Of a stretch of 32,926 nucleotides of DNA, positions 17,147 to 24,603 are shown in pieces. The notes under the pieces are model-generated. The model was not told the DNA's origin. It did not search any database and saw nothing but the letters and a program-made list of their open reading frames with translations. The position numbers were made by a program, and so were the translations under genes. The stretch is from Marilutibacter maris. GTDB lineage: Bacteria > Pseudomonadota > Gammaproteobacteria > Xanthomonadales > Xanthomonadaceae. The stretch spans positions 1-32,926 of the forward strand of contig NZ_VICD02000208.1 in NCBI RefSeq assembly GCF_006546735.2, given 5' to 3'. Position 1 is the stretch's first letter. Each line of letters starts with the position of its first letter.

Positions 17147-17710
17147 ATGGCCTTGCGTGAACGGCTCCCGCCCTGGCACGAATACCAGCGCCTGCCCAAC
17201 GGGCGCGAGGTGCTGATACGCCCGATCCGGCCCGAGGACGCGGTTCCATTGCGCGAGGGCTTCAGCCTGTTGCAGCCCGACGAGGTCCGCCAGCGCTTCC
17301 TGCACGCGGTCAAGGAGCTGACTCCGGAAGCGGCCGACCGCTTCTCCCGGGTCAACCCCAAGACCGAGTTCGCCCTGGTCGCCGCCGAGCCGCTGCCGCC
17401 CGGCGAGGCCCTGGTCGGAGCGGTCGCCCGGATCGCGATCGACGATGCCAGCAACGACGCCGAGTTCGCGATCCTGGTCAGCCATTACATCGCCGGCATG
17501 GGCCTGGGCCGCTACCTGATGACCCGGTTGGTCAAGTGGGCGCGCGGCAAGAAGGTGCATCGCGTCTACGGCGACGTGTTCGAGCACAACCAGCCGATGC
17601 TGCAACTGGCGCAGTCGCTGGGCTTCGTCCGCGAGCACATGCAGGAAGCCCCGGGACTGGTGCGGGTGGTGCTCGACCTCGAGCCGCCGCCGCTGCAGGC
17701 CGCCTCCTGA
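17147..17710 (+). CDS. GNAT-family N-acetyltransferase
   Basis: The 187-residue acetyltransferase has a Pat/lysine-acetyltransferase-like N-terminus (LPNGREVLIRPIRPEDAVPL) and the acetyl-CoA motif GMGLGRYLMTRLVKWAR. Conserved features further on are VYGDVFEHNQPML and SLGFVREH. Proteins of this type often occur as the C-terminal GNAT domain of large acyl-CoA synthetase-like protein acetyltransferases; here the domain is free-standing. The ATG at 17147 is the first start giving the conserved N-terminus. A GC-rich hairpin follows the stop. Confidence 0.9.
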   Translation: MALRERLPPWHEYQRLPNGREVLIRPIRPEDAVPLREGFSLLQPDEVRQRFLHAVKELTPEAADRFSRVNPKTEFALVAAEPLPPGEALVGAVARIAIDDASNDAEFAILVSHYIAGMGLGRYLMTRLVKWARGKKVHRVYGDVFEHNQPMLQLAQSLGFVREHMQEAPGLVRVVLDLEPPPLQAAS

Positions 17711-17730
17711 GTCCGCGTCCGACCGCTGCC

Positions 17731-17760
17731 GCCCGCGCCTTCGCGGGCGCGTCCGTTTCT
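17731..17760 (+). terminator. Possible terminator hairpin after the GNAT gene
   Basis: GCCCGCG-CCTT-CGCGGGC forms a 7-bp GC stem with a four-base loop, followed by GCGTCCGTTTCT with only a weak T-rich tail. It starts 20 bases after the stop codon. Confidence 0.5.
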
Positions 17761-17848
17761 GCCTCCGCATTCCGTTGACAGCAGGACAGGGGAGCCTGCG
17801 GCGGGCCGCGCCGCGTCCCCACGGATGGGCCCGACTCCAGGAGCCCAC

Positions 17849-18895
17849 ATGATCGACCAGGACCGCCTCAATCAGTTCCTTGGCCGCGCACTCGGCGACC
17901 TGGGCGGCGCGATGAGCGCCACCCTGGTCCTGATCGGCGACCAGCTCGGCCTGTACAAGGCCCTCGCCAAGGGACCGACCAGCTCGGCCGGGCTGGCGGC
18001 GAGCACCGGCACCCACGAGCGCTACGTGCGCGAATGGCTGGCCAACCAGGCCGCCGGCGGCTACGTCGAGTACGACCCGGCCAGCGACACCTATTCGATG
18101 ACCGAAGAGCAGGTCCTGTGCATGGCCGACCCGGACAGCCCGGTCGACGTGCCCGGCGCCTACAGCATCATCGAGGCGGTGTTCCACGCGCTGGAACGCA
18201 CCCGCGACAACTTCCGCAGCGGCGACGGCATGGAATGGGGCGAGCATCACGCCTGCCTGTTCCACGGCACCGAACGCTTCTTCCGCGCCGGCTACAACGC
18301 CCACCTGCTCGGCGAATGGCTGCCCGCGCTCGACGGCACGGTCGACCGGCTCGGTGCCGGCGGCAGGGTCGCCGACGTCGGCTGCGGCCATGGCGCCAGC
18401 ACCCTGCTGATGGCGCGGGCATTTCCCGCCAGCCAGTTCGTCGGCTACGACTACCACCCGCCGTCGATCGATGTCGCCCGCCAGCGCGCCCGCGACGCCG
18501 GCATCGACAACGCCAGCTTCGAAGTCGCCGACGCGACCGGTTACGACGGCAAGGGCTTCGACCTCATCGCCTTCTTCGACTGCCTGCATGACATGGCCGA
18601 TCCGATCGGGGCCGCGCGCCATGCGCGCCGCGCGCTCAGCGACGACGGCTGCTGCATGCTGGTCGAACCCTTCGCCGGCGACAGCGTGGAAAGCAACCTC
18701 AATCCGGTCGGCCGGCTCTACTACGGCGCCTCCTCGCAGATCTGCGTACCGGTGTCGCTGGCCCGCAACGGTCCCGCGCTCGGCGCCCAGGCCGGCGAGG
18801 CACGGCTGCGCGAGCTGATGGACGAGGCCGGCTTCGGACACTTCCGCCGCGCCACCGAGACCCCGTTCAACCTGGTCCTGGAAGCGCGACCGTAG
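17849..18895 (+). CDS. Class I SAM-dependent methyltransferase with winged-helix-like N-terminus
   Basis: The 348-residue protein has an N-terminal helical domain (about 1-75: GDQLGLYKALAKGPTSSAGL, HERYVREWLANQAAGG) that resembles the winged-helix part of Rv2258c-type methyltransferases. The Rossmann SAM-binding domain follows (VADVGCGHGASTLLMARAFP, motif I; FDLIAFFDCLHDMADP, motif IV). The ATG at 17849 is chosen for its ribosome-binding site CCAGGAG at the right distance; an in-frame ATG at 17825 adds eight residues. The substrate is unknown. It is a free-standing gene between GNAT and mfd. Confidence 0.9.
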   Translation: MIDQDRLNQFLGRALGDLGGAMSATLVLIGDQLGLYKALAKGPTSSAGLAASTGTHERYVREWLANQAAGGYVEYDPASDTYSMTEEQVLCMADPDSPVDVPGAYSIIEAVFHALERTRDNFRSGDGMEWGEHHACLFHGTERFFRAGYNAHLLGEWLPALDGTVDRLGAGGRVADVGCGHGASTLLMARAFPASQFVGYDYHPPSIDVARQRARDAGIDNASFEVADATGYDGKGFDLIAFFDCLHDMADPIGAARHARRALSDDGCCMLVEPFAGDSVESNLNPVGRLYYGASSQICVPVSLARNGPALGAQAGEARLRELMDEAGFGHFRRATETPFNLVLEARP

Positions 18896-18944
18896 CTCGC
18901 GGCGGCACCGGCTCTGCTGTCAGGGTCTGTCAGCAGGGCCGCGT

Positions 18945-18950
18945 TAGAAT
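18945..18950 (+). promoter_or_regulatory. Putative -10 element of mfd
   Basis: TAGAAT, the same hexamer as before the GNAT/nitrilase unit and ispH, stands 63 bases upstream of the mfd ATG. No clear -35 is seen, though two CTGTCAG repeats lie just upstream. Confidence 0.4.
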
Positions 18951-19013
18951 GCGCGACCCGATCGCGCTGGGCACTGCGGTGTCCGGCGCCGCCGTCGTTT
19001 TGCGCCAGGCCCG

Positions 19014-22000
19014 ATGACCCGATCCAAGTCCGCCCCGACCCTTCCGCCCTCCCCTCCACTGCCCCGCAGCGGCCAGCCGCGCGCCTGGTGGCGCGCGCCG
19101 GCCTCGGCCTCGGCGCTGGCCTGGCATGTGCTGCAGGCCGCGCGGACGCATGACGGGCCGTTGCTGGCGATCACCCGCGACAACCACGCCGCCCACCAGC
19201 TGGAAGCCGATCTGCGCACCCTGGTTGGCAGTGGTGCTGGCAGTGGTGCTGACGGGGGCGATGACGCGACGACGCTGCCGGTGCTCGCGTTCCCGGACTG
19301 GGAGACCCTGCCCTACGACGTCTTCAGCCCGCATCCGGACATCGTCAGCCAGCGCCTGGCGGTGCTGCACCGCCTGCCGGACCTGAGCCGCGCCAGCATC
19401 GTGATCGTGCCGGTGCAGACCCTGTTGCAACGGTTGGCGCCCAAGCGACACGTGATCGGATCCAGCTTCGACATCGCGGTCGGCCAGCGCCTGGACCTGG
19501 ATGCCGAGAAGAGGAGGCTGGAGTCGGCCGGCTACCGCCATGTCCCGCAGGTGCTCGACCCGGGCGACTTCGCGGTCCGTGGCGGCCTGCTCGACGTGTT
19601 CCCGATGGGCGCCGAGCAACCGTTCCGGGTCGAACTGCTGGACGACGAGATCGACACCATCCGCGGCTTCGACCCCGAGTCGCAGCGCTCGCTGGAGAAG
19701 ATCGACGCGGTGCGCATGCTGCCCGGTCGCGAGCTGCCGCTGGACGAGGCCTCGATCAAGGAGGTGCTCGACGCGCTGCGCGAACGCTTCGACCTGGATA
19801 CCCGCAACAGCGCGCTGTACCAGGACCTCAAGGCCGGCGTCGCCCCCGGCGGCATCGAGTACTACCTGCCGCTGTTCTTCGAAAAGCCCGGCAGCGCCCG
19901 CCGCGAGGCCGCCGAGGCGACCGCGACCCTGTTCGACTACCTCGGCGAGCGTGCGCTGCCGGTGCTCGGCGACGGCATCCACGAGGCCGCCGACGCGTTC
20001 TGGAAGCAGACCGGTGAGCGCTACGAGCAGCGCCGCCACGACATCGAACGACCGGTGCTGACCCCGGCCGAGCTGTACCTGTCGCCCGACGCCATGCGCG
20101 AGCGCCTCAACAAGGCGCCGCGCATCGAGGTCTGCGGCGAGTCGCATCCGCAGCGCGAACGCGCGCAGGCGCTGGGCGAGCAGCCCGCGCCCAGCCTGCC
20201 GGTGGCCGCGCGCGACCACGCCCCGGGCGAGGCGCTGACCTCGTTCCTGTCCAGCTACCCGGGCCGGGTACTGATCGCCGCCGACTCGCCGGGACGGCGC
20301 GAGGCGCTGCTGGAGGTGCTGGAACCCGCGCAGCTGCGTCCGGCGACGCTGCCGGGCTGGCGCGACTTCCTCGACGGCGACGCCCGCTTCGCGATCGCGG
20401 TGGCACCGCTGGAGGACGGCTTCGCCCTGGATGCGCCGCAGATCGCGGTGCTCACCGAACGCCAGCTGTTCCCCGAGCGCGCCAGCCAGCCGCGCCGGCG
20501 CCGCCGGGTCGGCCGCGAGCCGGAGACCATCATCCGCGACCTCGGCGAGCTGCGCGAAGGCGCGCCGATCGTCCACGAGGACCACGGCGTCGGCCGCTAT
20601 CGCGGGCTGATCGTGCTGGAGGCCGGCGGCGAGCCCGGCGAATACCTGGAGATCGAGTACGCCAAGGGCGACCGCCTGTACGTGCCGGTCGCCCAGTTGC
20701 ACCTGATCAACCGCTACTCCGGCGCCTCCGAGGAGACCGCGCCGCTGCATTCGCTCGGTGGCGAGCAGTGGAGCAAGGCCAAGCGCAAGGCGGCCGAGAA
20801 GGTCCGCGACGTCGCCGCCGAACTGCTGGAGATCCAGGCCAAGCGCCAGGCCCGCGCCGGACTGGCGATCGACGTCGATCGGGCGATGTACGAGCCGTTC
20901 GCGGCCACGTTCCCGTTCGAGGAGACGCCCGACCAGCACGCCGCGATCGAAGCGGTGATCCGCGACCTGCAGTCGAGCCAGCCGATGGACCGGGTGGTCT
21001 GCGGCGATGTCGGCTTCGGCAAGACCGAGGTCGCGGTGCGCGCGGCCTTCGTCGCCGCCAGCGGCGGCCGCCAGGTCGCCCTGCTGGTGCCGACCACCCT
21101 GCTGGCCGAGCAGCACTACCGCAACTTCCGCGACCGTTTCGCCGACTGGCCGCTGCGGGTCGAGGTACTGTCGCGCTTCAAGAGCAGCAAGGAGATCAAG
21201 GCCGAGCTCGACAAGCTCGCCGAGGGCCAGCTCGACGTGATCGTCGGCACCCACCGGCTGCTGCAGAAGGACGTGCGCTTCAAGGACCTGGGCCTGGTGA
21301 TCGTCGACGAGGAGCAGCGCTTCGGTGTGCGCCAGAAGGAGGCGCTGAAGGCGTTGCGCGCCAACGTGCACCTGCTGACCCTGACCGCGACGCCGATCCC
21401 GCGCACCCTGAACATGGCGATGGCCGGCCTGCGCGACCTGAGCATCATCGCCACCCCGCCCGCGCACCGGCTGGCGGTGCAGACCTTCGTCGTGCCCTGG
21501 GACGACGCCCAGCTGCGCGAGGCGTTCCAGCGCGAGCTCTCGCGCGGCGGCCAGGTCTACTTCCTGCACAACGACGTGGAAAGCATCGGCCGCATGCAGC
21601 GGCAGTTGCAGGAACTGGTGCCGGAGGCGCGCATCGGCATCGCCCACGGCCAGATGCCCGAGCGCGAGCTGGAAAAGGTCATGCTCGACTTCCACAAGCA
21701 GCGCTTCAACGTGCTGCTGTGCTCGACCATCATCGAGTCGGGCATCGACATCCCCAACGCCAACACCATCATCATCAACCGCGCCGACAAGTTCGGCCTC
21801 GCCCAGCTGCACCAGTTGCGCGGACGGGTCGGCCGCTCGCACCACCGCGCCTACGCCTACCTGGTCACCCCCGACCGCCGCTCGATCACCCCCGACGCGC
21901 AGAAGCGCCTGGACGCGATCGCCTCGATGGACGAGCTCGGCGCCGGCTTCACCCTCGCCACCCACGACCTGGAGATCCGCGGCGCCGGCGAGCTGCTGGG

Positions 22001-22562
22001 CGAGGACCAGAGCGGGCAGATGGCCGAGGTCGGCTTCAGCCTGTACACCGAGCTGCTCGAACGCGCGGTGCGCTCGATCCGCCAGGGCAAGCTGCCCGAC
22101 GCCGACGAGACCGAGGCCCGCGGCGCCGAGGTCGAACTGCACATCCCGGCGCTGATCCCCGACGACTACCTGCCGGACGTGCACACCCGTCTGACCCTGT
22201 ACAAGCGGATCAGCGGCGCCCGCGACAAGGACGCGCTGCGCGAGATGCAGGTGGAGATGATCGACCGTTTCGGCCTGCTGCCCGACCCGGCCAAGCACCT
22301 GTTCGCGGTCGCCGAACTCAAGCTCGACGCCACCGCACTGGGAATCCGCAAGCTCGACCTGGGCGAGAACGGCGGCCGCGTGCAGTTCGTCGAGAAACCC
22401 AACGTCGACCCGATGGCGATCATCAAACTGATCCAGGGCCAACCCAAGCTCTACCGCATGGACGGCCCGGACAAACTGCGGGTCACCCTGGAGCTGCCCG
22501 ACGCCATCGCCCGCCTGGCCGCGGCCAAAGGGTTGCTGGTGATGCTGTCCAAGGGGGGGTGA
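19014..22562 (+). CDS. mfd: Transcription-repair coupling factor Mfd
   Basis: DNA translocase that removes RNA polymerase stalled at lesions and recruits UvrA. 1182 residues, close to the usual length (about 1150). In order: UvrB-homology modules (LAFPDWETLPYDVFSPHPDI, then DPGDFAVRGGLLDVFP), the RNA-polymerase-interacting domain (EDHGVGRYRGL, YAKGDRLYVPVAQLHLI), Walker A GDVGFGKTEVAVRAAF, motif II DEEQRFG, motif III TLTATPIPRTLNMAM, and RID/TRG elements (ESGIDIPNANTIIINRADKFG, LRGRVGRS). Odd: a small glycine/serine insert VGSGAGSGADGG near residue 70 is encoded by a short tandem DNA repeat. The stop at 22560-22562 is followed within about 100 bases by the tRNA-like element and the cassette array. 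Confidence 0.97.
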   Translation: MTRSKSAPTLPPSPPLPRSGQPRAWWRAPASASALAWHVLQAARTHDGPLLAITRDNHAAHQLEADLRTLVGSGAGSGADGGDDATTLPVLAFPDWETLPYDVFSPHPDIVSQRLAVLHRLPDLSRASIVIVPVQTLLQRLAPKRHVIGSSFDIAVGQRLDLDAEKRRLESAGYRHVPQVLDPGDFAVRGGLLDVFPMGAEQPFRVELLDDEIDTIRGFDPESQRSLEKIDAVRMLPGRELPLDEASIKEVLDALRERFDLDTRNSALYQDLKAGVAPGGIEYYLPLFFEKPGSARREAAEATATLFDYLGERALPVLGDGIHEAADAFWKQTGERYEQRRHDIERPVLTPAELYLSPDAMRERLNKAPRIEVCGESHPQRERAQALGEQPAPSLPVAARDHAPGEALTSFLSSYPGRVLIAADSPGRREALLEVLEPAQLRPATLPGWRDFLDGDARFAIAVAPLEDGFALDAPQIAVLTERQLFPERASQPRRRRRVGREPETIIRDLGELREGAPIVHEDHGVGRYRGLIVLEAGGEPGEYLEIEYAKGDRLYVPVAQLHLINRYSGASEETAPLHSLGGEQWSKAKRKAAEKVRDVAAELLEIQAKRQARAGLAIDVDRAMYEPFAATFPFEETPDQHAAIEAVIRDLQSSQPMDRVVCGDVGFGKTEVAVRAAFVAASGGRQVALLVPTTLLAEQHYRNFRDRFADWPLRVEVLSRFKSSKEIKAELDKLAEGQLDVIVGTHRLLQKDVRFKDLGLVIVDEEQRFGVRQKEALKALRANVHLLTLTATPIPRTLNMAMAGLRDLSIIATPPAHRLAVQTFVVPWDDAQLREAFQRELSRGGQVYFLHNDVESIGRMQRQLQELVPEARIGIAHGQMPERELEKVMLDFHKQRFNVLLCSTIIESGIDIPNANTIIINRADKFGLAQLHQLRGRVGRSHHRAYAYLVTPDRRSITPDAQKRLDAIASMDELGAGFTLATHDLEIRGAGELLGEDQSGQMAEVGFSLYTELLERAVRSIRQGKLPDADETEARGAEVELHIPALIPDDYLPDVHTRLTLYKRISGARDKDALREMQVEMIDRFGLLPDPAKHLFAVAELKLDATALGIRKLDLGENGGRVQFVEKPNVDPMAIIKLIQGQPKLYRMDGPDKLRVTLELPDAIARLAAAKGLLVMLSKGG

Positions 22563-22658
22563 CCGGGCTGTTGGGGGCGGTGGTTCGGTCAGCGGACCGA
22601 CCTCATTCTGCTCGCCCGTCGGCCTCGCCCACATCTGGGAGCCGATCTGAAAGCCGCT

Positions 22659-22680
22659 GCCACACAGTTCATTGCCGACG
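22659..22680 (+). repeat. Possible attC 5' half-site remnant
   Basis: GCCACACAGTTCATT matches 13 of 15 bases of the array's GCCTAACAGTTCATT and is followed by GCCGACG, which is also the typical L'' segment, with a CAA deletion between. The last seven bases are at the same time the 5' acceptor strand of the tRNA-like element, so the match may be partly accidental. Confidence 0.35.
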
Positions 22681-22766
22681 TGACGGAATTGGTAAACGTA
22701 CCGCCACAGCGGTCCCGGGAGACTCAGGTCTCCCGGGTGCAGGTTCAATCCCTGCCGTCGGCTCCA
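22674..22766 (+). tRNA. tRNA-Leu-like gene with non-canonical anticodon region (possible pseudo-tRNA)
   Basis: Acceptor stem GCCGACG/CGTCGGC pairs perfectly (22674-22680 with 22756-22762), followed by T and an encoded CCA. D arm ACG...CGT holds the loop GAATTGGTAAA, as in tRNA-Leu. T arm GCAGG-TTCAATC-CCTGC is canonical. Between D and T arms are two perfect hairpins: ACCGC-CACA-GCGGT, which would be an anticodon arm with only four loop bases, and a 10-bp stem CCCGGGAGAC-TCAG-GTCTCCCGGG, longer than a normal variable arm. The latter contains CTCAGGT, which is like a Leu(CAG) anticodon loop but lies in the wrong register. The discriminator is T instead of the A expected for Leu. It is unlikely to decode normally; it may be a tRNA pseudogene or a tRNA-like RNA with another role. 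Confidence 0.6.
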
Positions 22767-22867
22767 GGCTCAGAGCCTTGTCGCACCTGCTCGTCCATTG
22801 CCCGGCACTTGATCTGGCTCATTGGATCCCGCCCCTCTCAACATGCCATTCACTGCGGTACAGTGCG

Positions 22868-22927
22868 CTCTAACGGTTCATTCAAACCGAGACCGCTTCG
22901 CGGCAAATCTTAATTCGGGCGTTGGCT
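22868..22927 (+). repeat. attC site 1 (60 bp)
   Basis: R'' CTCTAAC, then GGTTCATTCAAACCGAGAC, central CGCTTCGCGG, L' AATCTTAATTC, and R' GTTGGCT with the crossover GTT intact. It opens the array; no intact gene lies to its left. Confidence 0.88.
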
Positions 22928-22930
22928 AGC

Positions 22931-23203
22931 ATGGACAGAAACAAATTGCCGAGAGAAGAAGCTGAGCTCCGCGCCCGTGAGGCGATGTCCGAAGCCCGCA
23001 ACATACAGGCGGAAGCTGCGGCGCGGCAGGCCGCCCGGAGAGAAAGTGCACGCAAGTCAGCCCGTGTTTTCCCGTTGGTTTTTCTTGGCATGGCAGCTGG
23101 AGCTTTAGTGGGGCACTTTGCTTATGGCAACGCGGGCCGTGGACTCCAGATCGGGGCGGCGACCGGGTTCACTGTCGCACTTGCCGCACGGCTTGCTAGC
23201 TAA
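22931..23203 (+). CDS. Cassette 1: small membrane protein of unknown function
   Basis: 90 residues from the ATG at 22931, which follows the attC R' by three bases. The N-terminal 45 residues are highly charged and alanine-rich (REEAELRAREAMSEARNIQ), probably a helical or coiled-coil stretch. They are followed by one long or two short glycine-rich membrane segments (FPLVFLGMAAGALVGHFAYG, then IGAATGFTVALAARLAS). The TAA stop lies inside the R'' core of attC 2. I do not recognise a family. A TTG at 22922 would add three residues but lies in the attC core. Confidence 0.7.
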   Translation: MDRNKLPREEAELRAREAMSEARNIQAEAAARQAARRESARKSARVFPLVFLGMAAGALVGHFAYGNAGRGLQIGAATGFTVALAARLAS

Positions 23204-23313
23204 CAAGGCGGTCCTAGCCGAACCCGCATCGGGGCACCGGCCGGATGCTTTTACGCTACGCTAGTAGCTATCCTCCGCACCGACACAGGTTCGGCTCAAC
23301 TATGGCGTTAGTC
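23198..23313 (+). repeat. attC site 2, enlarged (116 bp)
   Basis: R'' AGCTAAC (23198-23204) and R' GTTAGTC (23307-23313) enclose a perfect 9-bp L stem, AGCCGAACC (23216-23224) with GGTTCGGCT (23288-23296). The variable terminal structure is much longer than in the other sites (about 63 bases instead of about 10) and contains a sub-hairpin GCATC...GATGC (23226-23248). It is the only long attC in an otherwise 60-bp family, so this cassette probably came from a different integron source. Confidence 0.85.
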
Positions 23314-23317
23314 CTCT

Positions 23318-23725
23318 ATGTATTTCGACCTCTACATTGATGACAGAAAGCTGGGGACGTTCGGACACCCGAGTGTCGAGAACCTCAACATCTCCCTGTC
23401 TGGTGCACCGGACCAAAACTACGTCTTTGCCGGAGCCGTATGTCGCGAGGGAGAGAGCCAGTGCCACTACCATTGGCTGCAGGAGGAGATTAGCCATGCC
23501 AGCCAGGTACGTATAGTTCCGGTCGAGGGAGGTTCCGTCCCGCTTCCAATCAGGCGATATGAGATGGGTCGCGCCGCCCGCGAAGCCTTGGGGGAGAATG
23601 TCTGTGAGTTCTGCCAGCGCAATGAAACAGAAGTTCACCGGCTGATCCCCGGAGATTCAAACCGACCTGGCATCTGCTCCGACTGCGTGGCGTTGTGCAG
23701 TGCGATTCTTCGTGACGAGGCCTGA
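23318..23725 (+). CDS. Cassette 2: protein with ClpX-type C4 zinc finger
   Basis: 135 residues. The C-terminal third reads CEFCQRNETEVHRLIPGDS and then ICSDCVALCSAIL. This matches the zf-C4 domain of ClpX (CxxC...EVxxLIxGP...CxxCVxLCxxII), with all four cysteines of the finger. The first 85 residues form an unknown beta-rich domain (YFDLYIDDRKLGTFGHPSVE...). In ClpX this finger dimerises and binds adaptors and substrates, so a link to ClpXP is possible, but there is no ATPase here. The TGA stop is inside the R'' core of attC 3. Start is the ATG five bases after attC 2. Confidence 0.82.
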   Translation: MYFDLYIDDRKLGTFGHPSVENLNISLSGAPDQNYVFAGAVCREGESQCHYHWLQEEISHASQVRIVPVEGGSVPLPIRRYEMGRAAREALGENVCEFCQRNETEVHRLIPGDSNRPGICSDCVALCSAILRDEA

Positions 23726-23779
23726 CGGTCCATTCAAGTCGAAATCTCTTCGCGGCTCGGCTTAGTTCAGGTGCTAGAT
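23720..23779 (+). repeat. attC site 3 (60 bp)
   Basis: R'' GCCTGAC, GGTCCATTCAAGTCGAA, CTTCGCGG, CGGCTTAGTTCAGGT, R' GCTAGAT. Both core triplets differ from consensus (AAC to GAC, GTT to GCT). The next gene's ATG at 23778 overlaps the end of R'. Confidence 0.88.
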
Positions 23780-24209
23780 GGCTATGCGACATCTCCTATC
23801 TATTGATATTTTCGCTGCACTTCAACGCGGCAGGTCCGTTGAGCAATTCCTTGGTTCGAGCCCTTCTGGAGCAGGCCACATCCGCCATGTCGAACTGCGT
23901 CCGTCAGGCGGATTGATAGAAATATGGGTATATGACGTCGAGGACATTGGGGATGAGGGGCATCTTGATTTGTACACCTTCCCAAATGTCGAGCCGGACG
24001 GCCCTAGTGATCCTGCGGCTACCTTTCCAGATCCGCAAGCTGCCGTTGCGTATGCAAGCGCGTCGCTAGCTGCTGATTCCAACCGCTGGGTCAATCTTGG
24101 CGTTGCCCAATCTGAATACCTTGATTACGTTCGGGCAGGCCGGCCGTCTAGATGGCCGGTTGCTGCCAACAACGCATTCAAACCGAAGCCGCTTCGCGGC
24201 CAGGTATAA
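23778..24209 (+). CDS. Cassette 3: hypothetical protein reading into its attC
   Basis: 143 residues, soluble and acidic in the middle (DVEDIGDEGHLDLYTFPNVE), with no motif I recognise. The start ATG overlaps attC 3; a second ATG at 23784 is possible. It is the only cassette whose attC core (TGCCAAC) supplies no stop, so the frame runs on through attC 4 and ends at the TAA at 24207, giving the tail NNAFKPKPLRGQV encoded by the recombination site. The true domain probably ends near DYVRAGRPSRWP. Confidence 0.72.
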   Translation: MAMRHLLSIDIFAALQRGRSVEQFLGSSPSGAGHIRHVELRPSGGLIEIWVYDVEDIGDEGHLDLYTFPNVEPDGPSDPAATFPDPQAAVAYASASLAADSNRWVNLGVAQSEYLDYVRAGRPSRWPVAANNAFKPKPLRGQV

Positions 24210-24223
24210 CTCAGTCGTCAGGC
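24164..24223 (+). repeat. attC site 4 (60 bp)
   Basis: R'' TGCCAAC, AACGCATTCAAACCGAAGC, CGCTTCGCGG, GGTATAACTCAGTC, R' GTCAGGC. The first 46 bases are also coding sequence of cassette 3. Confidence 0.88.
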
Positions 24224-24229
24224 AGCACA

Positions 24230-24544
24230 ATGATGCATCCCACCCTCTGCCCAAATTGCGGCAACCACTGTATGAACTTCTGGTCCAAGGTTGCATTCGG
24301 TCCAGCTCGCAAGAGGAAGTGCCAGTCCTGCGGGAGCATGGTGGGCGTCCCATGGCTGCAAAGCTCCCTTCATCTGCTGGCGATGGGGCTCATCCCTCTC
24401 TTCATCTGCCTGCTAGCCATTACCGTCCTGGATTCATCAGGCTGGCTATCGTGGGCGCTATCTGTAGGCGGCATACTCGCTGGCAGCACATTGGAGCTGT
24501 GGTTGTACTATCGCTTTGTCCCGTTGGTGGCGCGTGCCGCCTGA
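24230..24544 (+). CDS. Cassette 4: zinc-ribbon membrane protein
   Basis: 104 residues from ATG 24230 (a second ATG follows at once). The N-terminus holds two CxxC pairs, CPNCGNHCMNFW and KCQSCGS, that form a zinc ribbon. Two hydrophobic membrane segments follow (LHLLAMGLIPLFICLLAITV and WALSVGGILAGSTLELWLYY). The layout resembles small zinc-ribbon membrane proteins of unknown function. The TGA stop is inside the R'' core of attC 5. An in-frame start at 24152 within cassette 3 is rejected because it spans the attC. Confidence 0.78.
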   Translation: MMHPTLCPNCGNHCMNFWSKVAFGPARKRKCQSCGSMVGVPWLQSSLHLLAMGLIPLFICLLAITVLDSSGWLSWALSVGGILAGSTLELWLYYRFVPLVARAA

Positions 24545-24597
24545 CAATTCATCAAACCGATGCTGCTTCGCGTATCGGATCAGCTCTGACATCAGGC
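24539..24597 (+). repeat. attC site 5 (59 bp)
   Basis: R'' GCCTGAC, AATTCATCAAACCGATGC, GCTTCGCG, ATCGGATCAGCTCTGAC, R' ATCAGGC. R'' and R' are complementary to each other except at one end (a G-T pair), so the variant TGAC/TCA core still pairs. Confidence 0.85.
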
Positions 24598-24603
24598 CCG
24601 CAT

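Larger units (their letters stand above)
22563..22930. other. Junction region between mfd and the cassette array
   Basis: The 368 bases hold a possible attC half-site (22659-22680), the tRNA-like element (22674-22766), about 100 bases without recognised content, and the first full attC (22868-22927). A short frame opening with TTG at 22778 ends exactly at the TAA inside that attC core (31 codons). It may be the remnant of a lost cassette gene, but I cannot support it as a gene. Confidence 0.5.

Noticed and set aside
18917-18933. Two CTGTCAG repeats upstream of mfd as a Pho box
   Set aside because: The repeats are 10, not 11, bases apart, and mfd is not a known PhoB target; they may form a weak hairpin instead.
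18930-22748. 1272-codon minus-strand open frame opposite mfd
   Set aside because: Same artefact; its composition is unlike a protein, and mfd shows all motifs on the other strand.
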